Assembly (NCBI GenBank): GCA_964616825.1 | Contig: CAZTSX010000014.1 | Span: 1-64,000 of the forward strand | Source: QYOJ01 sp964616825 | GTDB lineage: Bacteria > Bacteroidota > Bacteroidia > Bacteroidales > FEN-979 | Reading direction: 5' to 3' | DNA: 64,000 nt | In this document: one piece after another, positions 26,555 through 34,475 of the stretch | How positions within the stretch are numbered: position 1 is the stretch's first letter | Layout: the number at the start of each line of letters is the position of its first letter | Program-made: the position numbers and the translations under genes | The notes under the pieces: model-generated | Databases searched by the model: none | What the model was told of the DNA's origin: nothing | The model's input: only the letters and a program-made list of their open reading frames with translations

Positions 26555-26562
26555 CAAAATTA
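26555..26562 (-). promoter_or_regulatory. -7 box for the metK leader
   Basis: TAATTTTG (TAnnTTTG) on the minus strand, directly upstream of the riboswitch, so transcription would start near the first aptamer helix. Confidence 0.5.
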
Positions 26563-26611
26563 CACCTTTTTTATTTACGAATGAAGAAAAGTTTGAATGG
26601 AATTATGTTGT

Positions 26612-26733
26612 GATGCATCAATTCAGGAATGCATCAATTCAGGAATGCAGAAATGCAACAATGAAGTAAACAAACTATTTCTTGAAGTTTGAGCCTTGAA
26701 TCTCGTCCCTCGTCCCTCAATCCTCGTCCCTCA
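26612..26733. repeat. Tandem quasi-repeats between metK and gldA
   Basis: Two copies of a 16-nt unit (CAATTCAGGAATGCAT type), a spacer, then CTCGTCCCT units. This and the metK leader make up the whole 304-bp spacer. On the minus strand the CTCGTCC array begins with TGAGGGACGAGG, whose TGA is the gldA stop. Confidence 0.75.
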
Positions 26734-27672
26734 ACTTTTAGTGAGTTCCTGAAACACCTCCTCCAGTTTTTGTTCGTCACGTTGCAGGGAGAGAACGGTA
26801 AGACCATTATCAACTGCAAACTGGAAAATAGCCGGCCGGATATCTATTTCGGTGGTGGATTCAAGATGGTAGATATTGGATCCTGGATCCTGGATCCTGG
26901 ATGCTGGAGAGATCGTATTCTTAACTCCATGAATCGATTTGAGGTTCTTTTCTTCGACCAACTTATCGAATTCAACTTTCACGATTACCTTCGATGATTG
27001 GATCTTCTGCAGGTTTTTCGTTTTATCATCGGCAACGATTTCACCATTGTGGATAATGATCGTCCGGTTACAGATCGCCTCCACCTCCTGAATAATATGG
27101 GTAGACATCATGATCGTCTTTTCCAGTCCGATCTGACTGATCAGTTTCCGGATCTCCACAATCTGGTTGGGATCCAGCCCTGAAGTTGGCTCATCCAGGA
27201 TCAACACTTCCGGATCGTGAAGCAATGCCTGCGCCAAACCCACCCGCTGCCGGTACCCCCTCGATAACGTCCCGATCTGTTTGTGCTGCTCAACCTGTAA
27301 TCCGGTTAATTCAAGTATCTCTGAAATCCGGGATCTGAGATCCGGGATCTGGGATCCGCGATGCTCAATATTTCCAATGAACTGCAAAAACTCCTTCACA
27401 TACAGATCAAGGTACAACGGATTGTTTTCCGGCAGATATCCAACCCGTCTCCTCACCTCAATCGATTGTTCCAGCACATCAAACCCGCAAACAGATGCAT
27501 CCCCCGAACTGGGAGGAATGTAGCAGGTCAGAATCTTCATCAACGTACTTTTACCAGCTCCGTTCGGGCCCAATAATCCAACCACCTCTCCCGGCTTGAT
27601 ATAGAGAGTAACATCATTAAGGGCTTTTTGAGTGCCGAACAATTTGGTAATATGATCGACTTTGATGGACAT
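26731..27672 (-). CDS. gldA: ABC transporter ATP-binding protein, GldA type
   Basis: About 313 residues from the ATG at 27672 (MSIKVDHITKLFG). Walker A GPNGAGKS, signature LSRGYRQRVGLAQ, Walker B VLILDEP and the switch STH are intact. The overall layout resembles the gliding-associated GldA ATPase; the permease partners GldF/GldG are not in the window, so the name is by similarity. Two 7-nt repeat arrays are inserted in-frame at residues of about 104-116 (GSQIPDLRSR) and 255-265 (ASRIQDPGS). The longer frame to 27795 runs over the promoter box and the next gene. Confidence 0.75.
   Translation of the reverse strand: MSIKVDHITKLFGTQKALNDVTLYIKPGEVVGLLGPNGAGKSTLMKILTCYIPPSSGDASVCGFDVLEQSIEVRRRVGYLPENNPLYLDLYVKEFLQFIGNIEHRGSQIPDLRSRISEILELTGLQVEQHKQIGTLSRGYRQRVGLAQALLHDPEVLILDEPTSGLDPNQIVEIRKLISQIGLEKTIMMSTHIIQEVEAICNRTIIIHNGEIVADDKTKNLQKIQSSKVIVKVEFDKLVEEKNLKSIHGVKNTISPASRIQDPGSNIYHLESTTEIDIRPAIFQFAVDNGLTVLSLQRDEQKLEEVFQELTKS
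26878..26908. repeat. Four-copy 7-nt repeat inside gldA
   Basis: GGATCCT three times, then GGATGCT and GGA. In-frame and stop-free on the coding strand, in the C-terminal domain of the ATPase. Confidence 0.8.
27324..27362. repeat. Five-copy 7-nt repeat inside gldA
   Basis: Alternating GATCCGG and GATCT(G/A)(A/G) units, in-frame in the helical subdomain just before ISEILELTGL. The unit is related to the one at 26878. Confidence 0.8.
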
Positions 27673-27695
27673 ATCTATTGGTTTGAAACAGGTTG

Positions 27696-27703
27696 CAAAA
27701 GTA
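27696..27703 (-). promoter_or_regulatory. -7 box for gldA
   Basis: TACTTTTG on the minus strand (TAnnTTTG), 23 nt before the gldA ATG; supports the start at 27672. Confidence 0.5.
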
Positions 27704-27742
27704 CGGATATTTTCTGTCTGCGGTAATCTGTGACATTCAGTG

Positions 27743-28456
27743 TCATCCGTGTTCCATTTTTTTTCGGTTACGATAAATGAAAAAAGTAATGGCAATAATG
27801 AACAACAACTCGCCTAACAGAAACAACCACCAGTCAAATGACCTCGGGATATATTTTGTGACATGATCCATGACCTCAGACTGATCGGAAAAGTAAAACC
27901 ATTCAGAGAAAGAGAACTTGTCGAGCATATGCCTGGAATAATCAAGTATATAGGCCAGTATTGTGATCAGAGATCCCGTGATCAGGAACCCCCACTCTAA
28001 TGTGGAGAGACGAACGCGATCGCGAGTTTGACCGGCCCGGATAATGACAACAGCAAGAAGGATCATTGTAATGGAATTAATCAGAGGCGCCAGAACCGGA
28101 CCAACCCAGGTAGTAGGGATCAGGAAAAGAATGTCCCAGGTCAGTAACGACTCAGGCCAGCCAAGTAAAGCCCACAGGAATAGATAATAGAAAATATCCC
28201 AGATGGCAAACATATAGATGAACCAGGCAAACCGGATAATCCACCGGCGGGTGACAAGAAAAGAGACTGTCCCCAGCATAATGATTGTAGCTGCTTCCCG
28301 GATAATCTCCGTGACAGCGATCGGGTCTTCAATGATCTTCAGTGGAAAATCAAATCCTTCCGGATAATAGATAGCACGCAGGTAGATTACGACAGCACTT
28401 TCCAGAAAACCCATTGCAATGGCGAACAGGGATATGATAAGCAAGATACGGCTCAT
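27743..28456 (-). CDS. Multi-pass membrane protein of unknown function
   Basis: 237 residues with about six hydrophobic segments (near residues 3-25, 55-75, 80-100, 108-140, 157-175 and 208-228). Charged loops carry DPIAVTEIIREAAT and YILDYSRHMLDKFSF. No known motif recognised. It precedes gldA on the same strand, but its sequence does not look like an ABC permease of the GldF type, and gldA has its own promoter box. Confidence 0.65.
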   Translation of the reverse strand: MSRILLIISLFAIAMGFLESAVVIYLRAIYYPEGFDFPLKIIEDPIAVTEIIREAATIIMLGTVSFLVTRRWIIRFAWFIYMFAIWDIFYYLFLWALLGWPESLLTWDILFLIPTTWVGPVLAPLINSITMILLAVVIIRAGQTRDRVRLSTLEWGFLITGSLITILAYILDYSRHMLDKFSFSEWFYFSDQSEVMDHVTKYIPRSFDWWLFLLGELLFIIAITFFIYRNRKKMEHG

Positions 28457-28472
28457 GTAACGATTTTTAGTT

Positions 28473-28480
28473 CAAAGTTA
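28473..28480 (-). promoter_or_regulatory. -7 box for the membrane protein gene
   Basis: TAACTTTG on the minus strand, 16 nt before the ATG at 28456. A minus-strand TTTG lies 24 nt further upstream, slightly longer than the usual spacing. Confidence 0.5.
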
Positions 28481-28493
28481 AGAAACTCACCAG

Positions 28494-29435
28494 CTAATTC
28501 TTCACAAACTTCATAAATCCCTCCAGATGCTCCCGGATCTTCCCCGACAGAAAATAGGGCAGCGACATCAGGTAAAATGTTTTGCCCCGGATGGTCTTCG
28601 TCTCCCTAACAGCAAGTGGTCCGGCATAGAGTCGAACTGCATAGGGATGCGGAGCTGAATCTACAAACTGATGCAGGGAACGAAGCCGGCCGGGTTCTCC
28701 CGTTTTGACCTCCACAGGGATTATCAGATCATTGTGTGCGATGACAAAATCGACTTCAGCTGAGGATTGTGTTTTGTCCCTAACCCAGAAATGGACATCC
28801 GGTTGCTCAACTTTTTCAGAAGCAATCAATTCCTGGGCAACAACATGCAGGGAAATCTGTCGGTTGAAAACAGAAGAAAGATCTTCCTGATCTGTAAGCG
28901 CTTCCTGGATCCCGTTGAAAAAATTGACCAATCCCGTATCCGGTAGCTGGATCCTGGGCGATCGGCCTGAGTCAATTTTCCATGGCAGACTTGTATCTAT
29001 TGTAGGATAGATCAACTGGATGAGTGCATGCTCCTGAAGGAGGCGAAAGGCTCTCCCAACCTCCCTGCTACGGTATCTCATGTTGCTGAAACCACTGTAT
29101 TTGATACGGGTGGCAGCATATGGAAAAGTATCCTGATAGATCTGCACCAGCTGTTCACGGGTTTTTTGGGTGAAGGCAATCGATGACGCTTTCGTGAACA
29201 GCCTCTCTAACTGCTTGTCATAGAGGGGAACTAGTTGAGGAACGCTTCGTGTCACTGCAAACAACTCTACGACATCGGGGATTCCTCCAACGAGGCAAAA
29301 CTGATGAAAAAGTCGTAGGAGTTTTTCGTGACCATAATTCGGAAAAGGCACCTCCCAGAAAAGATCCAAAGACTCTTTATCCCCTGCAATCATCAGAAAT
29401 TGCTCGAAATTCAATGTCCGAATTGCAAAACTCAT
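28494..29435 (-). pseudogene. DUF4143-type ATPase remnant lacking the AAA domain
   Basis: About 313 residues. The sequence matches the C-terminal half of the AAA_14/DUF4143 ATPases: DUF4143-like region (LLRLFHQFCLVGGIPDVVE, then DTGLVNFFNG) and a C-terminal nuclease-like patch (AEVDFVIAHNDLIIPVEVKTG). The N-terminal Walker A and B region that normally precedes SFxEFL is absent, and the frame begins inside or next to a repeat block at 29447-29505. The simplest reading is a 5' deletion at the repeat. A small stand-alone functional protein cannot be excluded. The stop codon abuts a CTGGTGAG repeat. Confidence 0.65.
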
Positions 29436-29446
29436 ACTCTTTTTAA

Positions 29447-29505
29447 TCACCAACTCACCCTTGTCCGCCGAAGCCTTGGCGAAGGTGGAAATTCACCAGT
29501 TAATT
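29447..29505. repeat. Repeat block at the truncated 5' end of the DUF4143 gene
   Basis: CACCAACTCACC, then TCCGCCGAAGCCTTGGCGAA (a near-palindrome) and AATTCACCAGTTAATTCC. It sits exactly where the missing ATPase domain should be. Confidence 0.75.
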
Positions 29506-29566
29506 CCTTACAAATGTAACAAAACAAACCATAACGTCAAAAATATCACTTTTATAGATCAAATTG

Positions 29567-29598
29567 TTTGGCAGATATTTTTTTTCATTCTAACTTTG
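29567..29598 (+). promoter_or_regulatory. Complete Bacteroidetes promoter for rplM-rpsI-rpsB-tsf
   Basis: TTTG at 29567-29570, a 20-nt spacer, then TAACTTTG at 29591-29598. Both boxes and spacing match the TTTG-N19-21-TAnnTTTG consensus. The rplM ATG is 23 nt downstream. Confidence 0.75.
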
Positions 29599-29621
29599 CA
29601 CCCCTTTTTTAAACTAAATCC

Positions 29622-30077
29622 ATGAATACACTAAGTTACAAAACCATCAGTGCCAACAAAGAAACAGTAACCAAAGAGTGGGTCCTGATCAATGCTGAAG
29701 ATGAGGTGTTGGGAAGGCTGGCCTCGAAAGTAGCAATACTTCTCAGAGGGAAGCTGAAGCCCAATTTCACCCCTCATGTTGATTGTGGAGATAATGTAGT
29801 CATTATCAATGCAGAGAAGATCAAACTGACCGGGAAGAAGCTGACCGACAAGGTTTACATTCGTTATACAGGATATCCGGGTGGGCAACGGAAGCGAACT
29901 CCAAGGGAGTTACTTGCTAAAAAGCCAACTGCAGTTATTGAGGTAGCTGTGAAAGGGATGCTCCCAAAAAGCCGTTTGGGAAGCGACCTTTTCAGGAACC
30001 TGTATGTTTACGCCGGGCCGGATCATCCTCACGAAGCACAGAAACCAAAGGAAATCAACTTAAATTCAATCAAGTAA
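29622..30077 (+). CDS. rplM: 50S ribosomal protein L13
   Basis: 151 residues. WVLINAEDEVLGRLASKVAILLRGK and VIINAEKIKLTGKKLTDKVYIRYTGYPGG are the L13 core; KGMLPKSRLGSDLFRNLYVYAGPDHPHEAQ closes it. First gene of the rplM-rpsI-rpsB-tsf unit, one base before rpsI. Confidence 0.97.
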   Translation: MNTLSYKTISANKETVTKEWVLINAEDEVLGRLASKVAILLRGKLKPNFTPHVDCGDNVVIINAEKIKLTGKKLTDKVYIRYTGYPGGQRKRTPRELLAKKPTAVIEVAVKGMLPKSRLGSDLFRNLYVYAGPDHPHEAQKPKEINLNSIK

Positions 30078-30078
30078 T

Positions 30079-30465
30079 ATGGAAGTTATCAATTCCATTG
30101 GCAGACGAAAGACTGCCATTGCAAGAATCTACCTCCAGGAAGGCAAAGGAAATATCCTGATAAACGGACGGGATTTAAAGGACTATTTTACGACCTCCAT
30201 TCTGCAGTATAAAGCGACAGAGCCTTTTATGGTGACCGAGACAACAGGAAAATATGATGTCAAAGCCAACCTCAATGGCGGTGGTGTAAAAGGACAGTCA
30301 GAAGCGTTGTCTCTCGCACTGGCGAGAGCGCTGTGTAAAATCAACGAGGAGTTTCGCCCGGCACTGAAAGCCAAAGGGCTGCTTCGCCGTGATCCACGCA
30401 TGGTAGAGCGTAAAAAGTTTGGGCAAAAGAAAGCCCGGAAAAGATTCCAGTTCAGCAAACGTTAA
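30079..30465 (+). CDS. rpsI: 30S ribosomal protein S9
   Basis: 128 residues, normal length. IGRRKTAIARIYL at the N-terminus and the basic tail KKARKRFQFSKR, which reaches the tRNA in the P site, are intact. Second gene of the unit; 18 nt before rpsB. Confidence 0.97.
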   Translation: MEVINSIGRRKTAIARIYLQEGKGNILINGRDLKDYFTTSILQYKATEPFMVTETTGKYDVKANLNGGGVKGQSEALSLALARALCKINEEFRPALKAKGLLRRDPRMVERKKFGQKKARKRFQFSKR

Positions 30466-30483
30466 TATTATATCCGAACTATT

Positions 30484-31419
30484 ATGCCTAAAACGACATT
30501 TAATGAATTGCTTGATGCCGGTGTTCACTTCGGCCACCTGAAGAGGAAATGGAACCCGAGCATGGCTCCGTATATTTTTATGGAACGGAACGGGATCCAC
30601 ATCATCGATCTCTACAAGACCATTGCCAAGATGGATGAAGCAGCAGCAGCGTTGAAGCAGATTGCCAAATCAGGAAAAAAAATCCTGTTCGTAGCAACAA
30701 AAAAACAAGCCAAGGAACTGGTAGCTGAGAAGGTCAAAAATGTCAACATGCCCTATATGACAGAACGTTGGCCAGGTGGATTGCTTACCAATTTCTCGAC
30801 CATCCGTAAAGCTGTCAGAAAGATGACCTCTATCGATAAGTTGATGGTCAGTCCATCGTACAGCAATCTTTCCAAGAAAGAACGCCTTACCATTACACGT
30901 GAGCGTGCCAAACTGGAGAAGAACCTTGGGAGTATTTCTGACCTGAACCGGCTGCCTGCAGCGCTATTTATTGTGGATATCCTTAAAGAACACATAGCAC
31001 TGGCAGAAGCCCGGAAATTGAATATCCCGACTTTTGCTATCGTGGACACTAACTCCGATCCACGGCTTGTCGACTTTCCAATCCCTGCTAACGATGATGC
31101 GTCAAAGTCTATCAAGCTAATTGTTGAAGTAATGGTGAATGCCATCGAAGAGGGTTTGATTGAGCGTAAACTTGACCGTGATAAGAAAGCAATTGAAGAA
31201 GAAAAAGAAAAAGAAGAATTAGCTGAGAATGAACTCAAATTGAAGGCGGAAAAAGATCTGGCAGATCTTGAGACCGATGAAGAGATCAAAATCGAAAAGA
31301 AAGATTTTGTTGATGCAAAACATTCCAAAATGAAAGCAGGCGACAGAAAAGATGAGGCTGATTCACCCAAAATACCACGAAAACGGATTACCAAACCCGC
31401 CGGTAAATCAAAACAGTAA
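30484..31419 (+). CDS. rpsB: 30S ribosomal protein S2 with long charged C-terminus
   Basis: 311 residues. The S2 core (LDAGVHFGHLKRKWNPSMAPYIF, GGLLTNFSTI, AIVDTNSDP, IPANDDASKSI) ends near residue 225; about 85 further residues are a highly charged Glu/Lys/Asp tail (EEEKEKEELAENEL, then a lysine-rich end). Long tails on S2 are seen in some Bacteroidota; a function for this one is unknown. Followed by tsf after 6 nt. Confidence 0.95.
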   Translation: MPKTTFNELLDAGVHFGHLKRKWNPSMAPYIFMERNGIHIIDLYKTIAKMDEAAAALKQIAKSGKKILFVATKKQAKELVAEKVKNVNMPYMTERWPGGLLTNFSTIRKAVRKMTSIDKLMVSPSYSNLSKKERLTITRERAKLEKNLGSISDLNRLPAALFIVDILKEHIALAEARKLNIPTFAIVDTNSDPRLVDFPIPANDDASKSIKLIVEVMVNAIEEGLIERKLDRDKKAIEEEKEKEELAENELKLKAEKDLADLETDEEIKIEKKDFVDAKHSKMKAGDRKDEADSPKIPRKRITKPAGKSKQ

Positions 31420-31425
31420 ATAGAT

Positions 31426-32259
31426 ATGAATATCACAGCAAAAGATGTAAGTAAACTGCGCCAGATGACGGGTGCCGGTATGATGGATTGTAAAAAAGCC
31501 TTGCTGGAATCAAAAGGTGATTTCGATCAGGCAGTAGATTACCTCCGGAAAAAAGGACAAAAAGTGGCTTCCAAACGGGCCGACCGCGATGCAAATGAAG
31601 GGATTGCCATAGCAAGAACAAATACAGACAAGAATTTTGGAGCTGTCGTGATGGTTAGCTGTGAAACTGATTTTGTGGGAAAGAACGAAGAGTTTATCCA
31701 GTTTGCCAATGATCTGCTGGATCTAGGTATCAATAACCAGTTGAACGAAGCAGCGCAGCTAAAACCAATGAAAGTGAGTGGCCTGACAGTTGAAGAAAAA
31801 CTGAATGAACTCCTGGGGAAAACCGGAGAAAAAATGCAGGTAGCATCCTTTGAATCTATTGCAGCCCCTGCTGTTTTTGCATACAATCATCATGGGAACA
31901 GACTGGCAACAATTGTAGGCTTCAATAAAAATGATGTAGAAGGTATTGATGAACTTGGTCGTGAAGTAGCGATGCAGGTTGCGGCTATGAATCCTGTTGC
32001 TATTGATAAAGAGGATGTGGATCAGGCCATTGTAGATCATGAGATCGAGATTGGGAAAGAACAGGCAAGGCAGGCCGGAAAGCCGGAAGATCTGCTGGAA
32101 AAGATAGCAATGGGGAAGCTGAATAAATTCTACAAAGAGAGTACCCTGATCAATCAGGAGTTCATCAAAGATAATAAAAAGAGTGTAGGACAATATATCA
32201 ACGAATATGATAAAGAGCTGAAGGTAGTTGCTTTCAAGCGTCTGCAGCTTGGAGTATAA
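31426..32259 (+). CDS. tsf: Elongation factor Ts
   Basis: 277 residues. Guanine-exchange factor for EF-Tu. The N-terminal UBA-like segment VSKLRQMTGAGMMDCKKALLESKGDFDQAVDYLRKKG, then SCETDFVGKNEEF and HGNRLATIVGF in the core, are the family signatures. Last gene of the ribosomal unit; a strong terminator follows. Confidence 0.96.
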   Translation: MNITAKDVSKLRQMTGAGMMDCKKALLESKGDFDQAVDYLRKKGQKVASKRADRDANEGIAIARTNTDKNFGAVVMVSCETDFVGKNEEFIQFANDLLDLGINNQLNEAAQLKPMKVSGLTVEEKLNELLGKTGEKMQVASFESIAAPAVFAYNHHGNRLATIVGFNKNDVEGIDELGREVAMQVAAMNPVAIDKEDVDQAIVDHEIEIGKEQARQAGKPEDLLEKIAMGKLNKFYKESTLINQEFIKDNKKSVGQYINEYDKELKVVAFKRLQLGV

Positions 32260-32280
32260 AAAACCAAACATCTGTTCGTG

Positions 32281-32316
32281 AAGAGGCTGCCAGATACATA
32301 TCAGGCAGCCTCTTTT
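32281..32316 (+). terminator. Intrinsic terminator after tsf
   Basis: Perfect 11-bp stem AAGAGGCTGCC / GGCAGCCTCTT with a 12-nt loop, followed by TT. It ends 4 nt before the ubiE promoter box. Confidence 0.8.
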
Positions 32317-32319
32317 CAG

Positions 32320-32327
32320 TAACTTTG
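32320..32327 (+). promoter_or_regulatory. -7 box for ubiE
   Basis: TAACTTTG right after the tsf terminator and only 5 nt before the ubiE ATG, so the transcript may be leaderless. Confidence 0.5.
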
Positions 32328-32332
32328 CAATC

Positions 32333-33043
32333 ATGTCCCCAAACAAAGATTCGGTTCGTACCATGTTCGACGAAATTTCGCCACGCTATGATTTTCTGAA
32401 CCATCTTCTTTCATTTGGGATAGATCACAGCTGGCGAAAGAGGGTTGTCGAGGAGATCAGAAGATGGTTTCATGAGCCTGCTTCGACCATTCGGATCCTC
32501 GATGTAGCAACCGGAACAGGGGATCTCGCTATTGCAGTTTCGACACTTCAGCAAGCTAGTATTGAGGGGATCGACATCTCCACCAAAATGATGGAGATCG
32601 GCAGAAAAAAAGTGAGTGCCAGAGGGTTGTCCGGGAAGATCGTTTTCCGGGAAGGCGAAGCGGAGAATATTCCTTTTGAAGATAACCATTTTGATGTAGT
32701 GATGGTAGCCTTTGGTGTGCGGAACTTTGAGGAGCTGGAACGCGGAATCTCAGAGATGAAACGAGTATTGAAACCGGGTGGTGTGATGTTGATCCTGGAG
32801 TTCTCTCATCCTGAACGATATCCGATGAAAGCACTTTACAGCTTCTATTCCAGCGTGATCATCCCGCTTTTCGGGAAACTGATCTCCCGGCATCGCGAAG
32901 CATATGCATACTTGCCTGATACGGTAGCTGATTTTCCTTCCGGTGAGGATTTTATCGCTGTTTTGAGAAAAATGGAACTGAAGGAGCCTTTTCAGATTCC
33001 CCTGACAGGTGGAATCGCCAGCCTCTATTGCACCGAAAAATAG
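32333..33043 (+). CDS. ubiE: Demethylmenaquinone methyltransferase
   Basis: 236 residues, class I SAM methyltransferase for the last step of menaquinone synthesis (menG/ubiE). FDEISPRYDFLNHLLSFGIDHSWRK is the N-terminal family signature, DVATGTGDLAIA the SAM loop, GVRNFEELERGISEMKRVLKPGG the post-motif region. It fits with mqnB, mqnD and mqnE in the window. Quinone substrate is assumed to be menaquinone because only futalosine genes are seen here. Confidence 0.92.
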   Translation: MSPNKDSVRTMFDEISPRYDFLNHLLSFGIDHSWRKRVVEEIRRWFHEPASTIRILDVATGTGDLAIAVSTLQQASIEGIDISTKMMEIGRKKVSARGLSGKIVFREGEAENIPFEDNHFDVVMVAFGVRNFEELERGISEMKRVLKPGGVMLILEFSHPERYPMKALYSFYSSVIIPLFGKLISRHREAYAYLPDTVADFPSGEDFIAVLRKMELKEPFQIPLTGGIASLYCTEK

Positions 33044-33044
33044 T

Positions 33045-33052
33045 TATCTTTG
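33045..33052 (+). promoter_or_regulatory. -7 box for porT
   Basis: TATCTTTG (TAnnTTTG) just after the ubiE stop codon, 38 nt before the porT ATG. Confidence 0.5.
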
Positions 33053-33090
33053 CGACGAAAACCCAAAATAAAAGCGCCTGACCAGCGTTA

Positions 33091-33900
33091 ATGAATAAAC
33101 AAAGCCGAATCCTGCCGTTGAAAAAACTGAAATATATTTTCCTCCTCCTTTTCATCCCGGTTACCTTGATCCCGTTTAACGGATCAGGACAACGGTTTGG
33201 TATACCGAATATGGCTATGTACGACAATGATAAGTTTCATTTCGGTTTTGTCCTGGGAGCCAATCTGAGTTATGCCACGATCAAACCCGTTCCTGATCTC
33301 ACAAGTCTTGTGTGGGACTCCACATATATCCCCGATATCCTGCCGTTGCCTGATTCAGCTATGATCTTGTCAATCGAATCAGCTCCAACTCCCGGGTTTG
33401 TTATCAGTATCGTTTGCGATATGAAGATAGGTGCCCATTTTAACCTCCGTTTTGTTCCATCACTTGCATTTGGTGACCGTGACCTGATTTACAATCTAAA
33501 GACCTTCAGAGATGGCGATACAACCCTGGTTAATATCACCAAACGGGTTCCATCAACCTATATCAACCTGCCGCTTGAAATAAGGTTTAAATCACGTCGG
33601 TACAGAAACTTTCGGACCTATTTGATGACAGGTGTTCAATATACACTCGATCTGGCTTCACAGGCAAAAAAGCGGGAACAGAAAAGCTCTGATCAGAAGA
33701 TTGTCAAGTTTAGTCAGAATGATGTGTATATTGAAGCTGGTATCGGATTTGATTTTTATAACGAGTGGTTCAAATTCGGTGTTGAGCTGAAAATGATGTA
33801 TGGCCTGATGGATGTATTGACTCGTGAGAATAATATTTATACAGACGGAATCGCAAAACTGAACTCCAAAGTCTTTCAACTCTCACTTACCTTTGAATAA
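33091..33900 (+). CDS. porT: Type IX secretion component PorT (SprT)
   Basis: 269 residues. Basic N-terminus and membrane-spanning leader (residues 9-32), then an outer-membrane barrel of the PorT family beginning FGIPNMAMYDNDKFHFGFVLGANLSYATIKP, and ending in an aromatic strand (KVFQLSLTFE). PorT is an essential part of the T9SS machinery. The neighbourhood supports it: porT beside ubiE is a common arrangement in Bacteroidota, and several T9SS cargo genes lie in this window. Confidence 0.82.
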   Translation: MNKQSRILPLKKLKYIFLLLFIPVTLIPFNGSGQRFGIPNMAMYDNDKFHFGFVLGANLSYATIKPVPDLTSLVWDSTYIPDILPLPDSAMILSIESAPTPGFVISIVCDMKIGAHFNLRFVPSLAFGDRDLIYNLKTFRDGDTTLVNITKRVPSTYINLPLEIRFKSRRYRNFRTYLMTGVQYTLDLASQAKKREQKSSDQKIVKFSQNDVYIEAGIGFDFYNEWFKFGVELKMMYGLMDVLTRENNIYTDGIAKLNSKVFQLSLTFE

Positions 33901-33920
33901 GCTGTTTCCTTCCCTTTTTG

Positions 33921-33928
33921 TATCTTTG
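33921..33928 (+). promoter_or_regulatory. -7 box for coaD
   Basis: TATCTTTG, 17 nt before the coaD ATG; a TTTG lies 25 nt upstream, longer than the usual 19-21. Confidence 0.5.
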
Positions 33929-33945
33929 TTCAGTAAAGATGACGC

Positions 33946-34404
33946 ATGAGTAAAATAGCTGTATTCCCAGGTTCTTTTGATCCCATCACCAAAGGACATG
34001 AGTCGGTAATTCGACGGGCCAAACCACTTTTTGATACAATCATTGTTGCGATTGGTGAAAATTCAAAGAAGAAAGGATACTTTCCGATGGAAAACCGTAT
34101 CGGATGGATCCGAACCGTCTTTGTAGATGATCCCATAATCAGGATAGAGACCTATGCAGGCCTGACCGTTGATTATTGTAAGAATGTGGGCGCTAAGTAT
34201 ATCCTTCGTGGCCTCAGAACAGCGGCTGATTTTGAGTTTGAAAGGAGCATCGGCCAGATGAATAAAGCCATGTTTCCTGAATTGGAGACGGTGTTTTTAT
34301 TATGCGCATCCGAGTACGCTGCCCTTAGCTCATCCATTGTCAGGGAAATCCACAGGAACGGAGGAGACATTTCGCAATTTGTCCCTGCTGGTGTTGATCC
34401 ATAA
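33946..34404 (+). CDS. coaD: Phosphopantetheine adenylyltransferase
   Basis: 152 residues. Fourth step of CoA synthesis, transfers AMP to 4'-phosphopantetheine. GSFDPITKGH near the N-terminus (HxGH-type nucleotide site), ILRGLRTAADFEFE and SSSIVREI are the conserved blocks. Its TlpA-like neighbour starts 71 nt downstream. Confidence 0.95.
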   Translation: MSKIAVFPGSFDPITKGHESVIRRAKPLFDTIIVAIGENSKKKGYFPMENRIGWIRTVFVDDPIIRIETYAGLTVDYCKNVGAKYILRGLRTAADFEFERSIGQMNKAMFPELETVFLLCASEYAALSSSIVREIHRNGGDISQFVPAGVDP

Positions 34405-34475
34405 ATCACCTGAAAGGGGCTAATTGAATAACAAATAACGTTTTTTCATTAATGACCCTAATGACCTCTTACATA

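Noticed and set aside
30753..31436. Minus-strand Ser-rich frame of 227 codons
   Set aside because: Antisense of rpsB, produced by its Lys/Glu codons.
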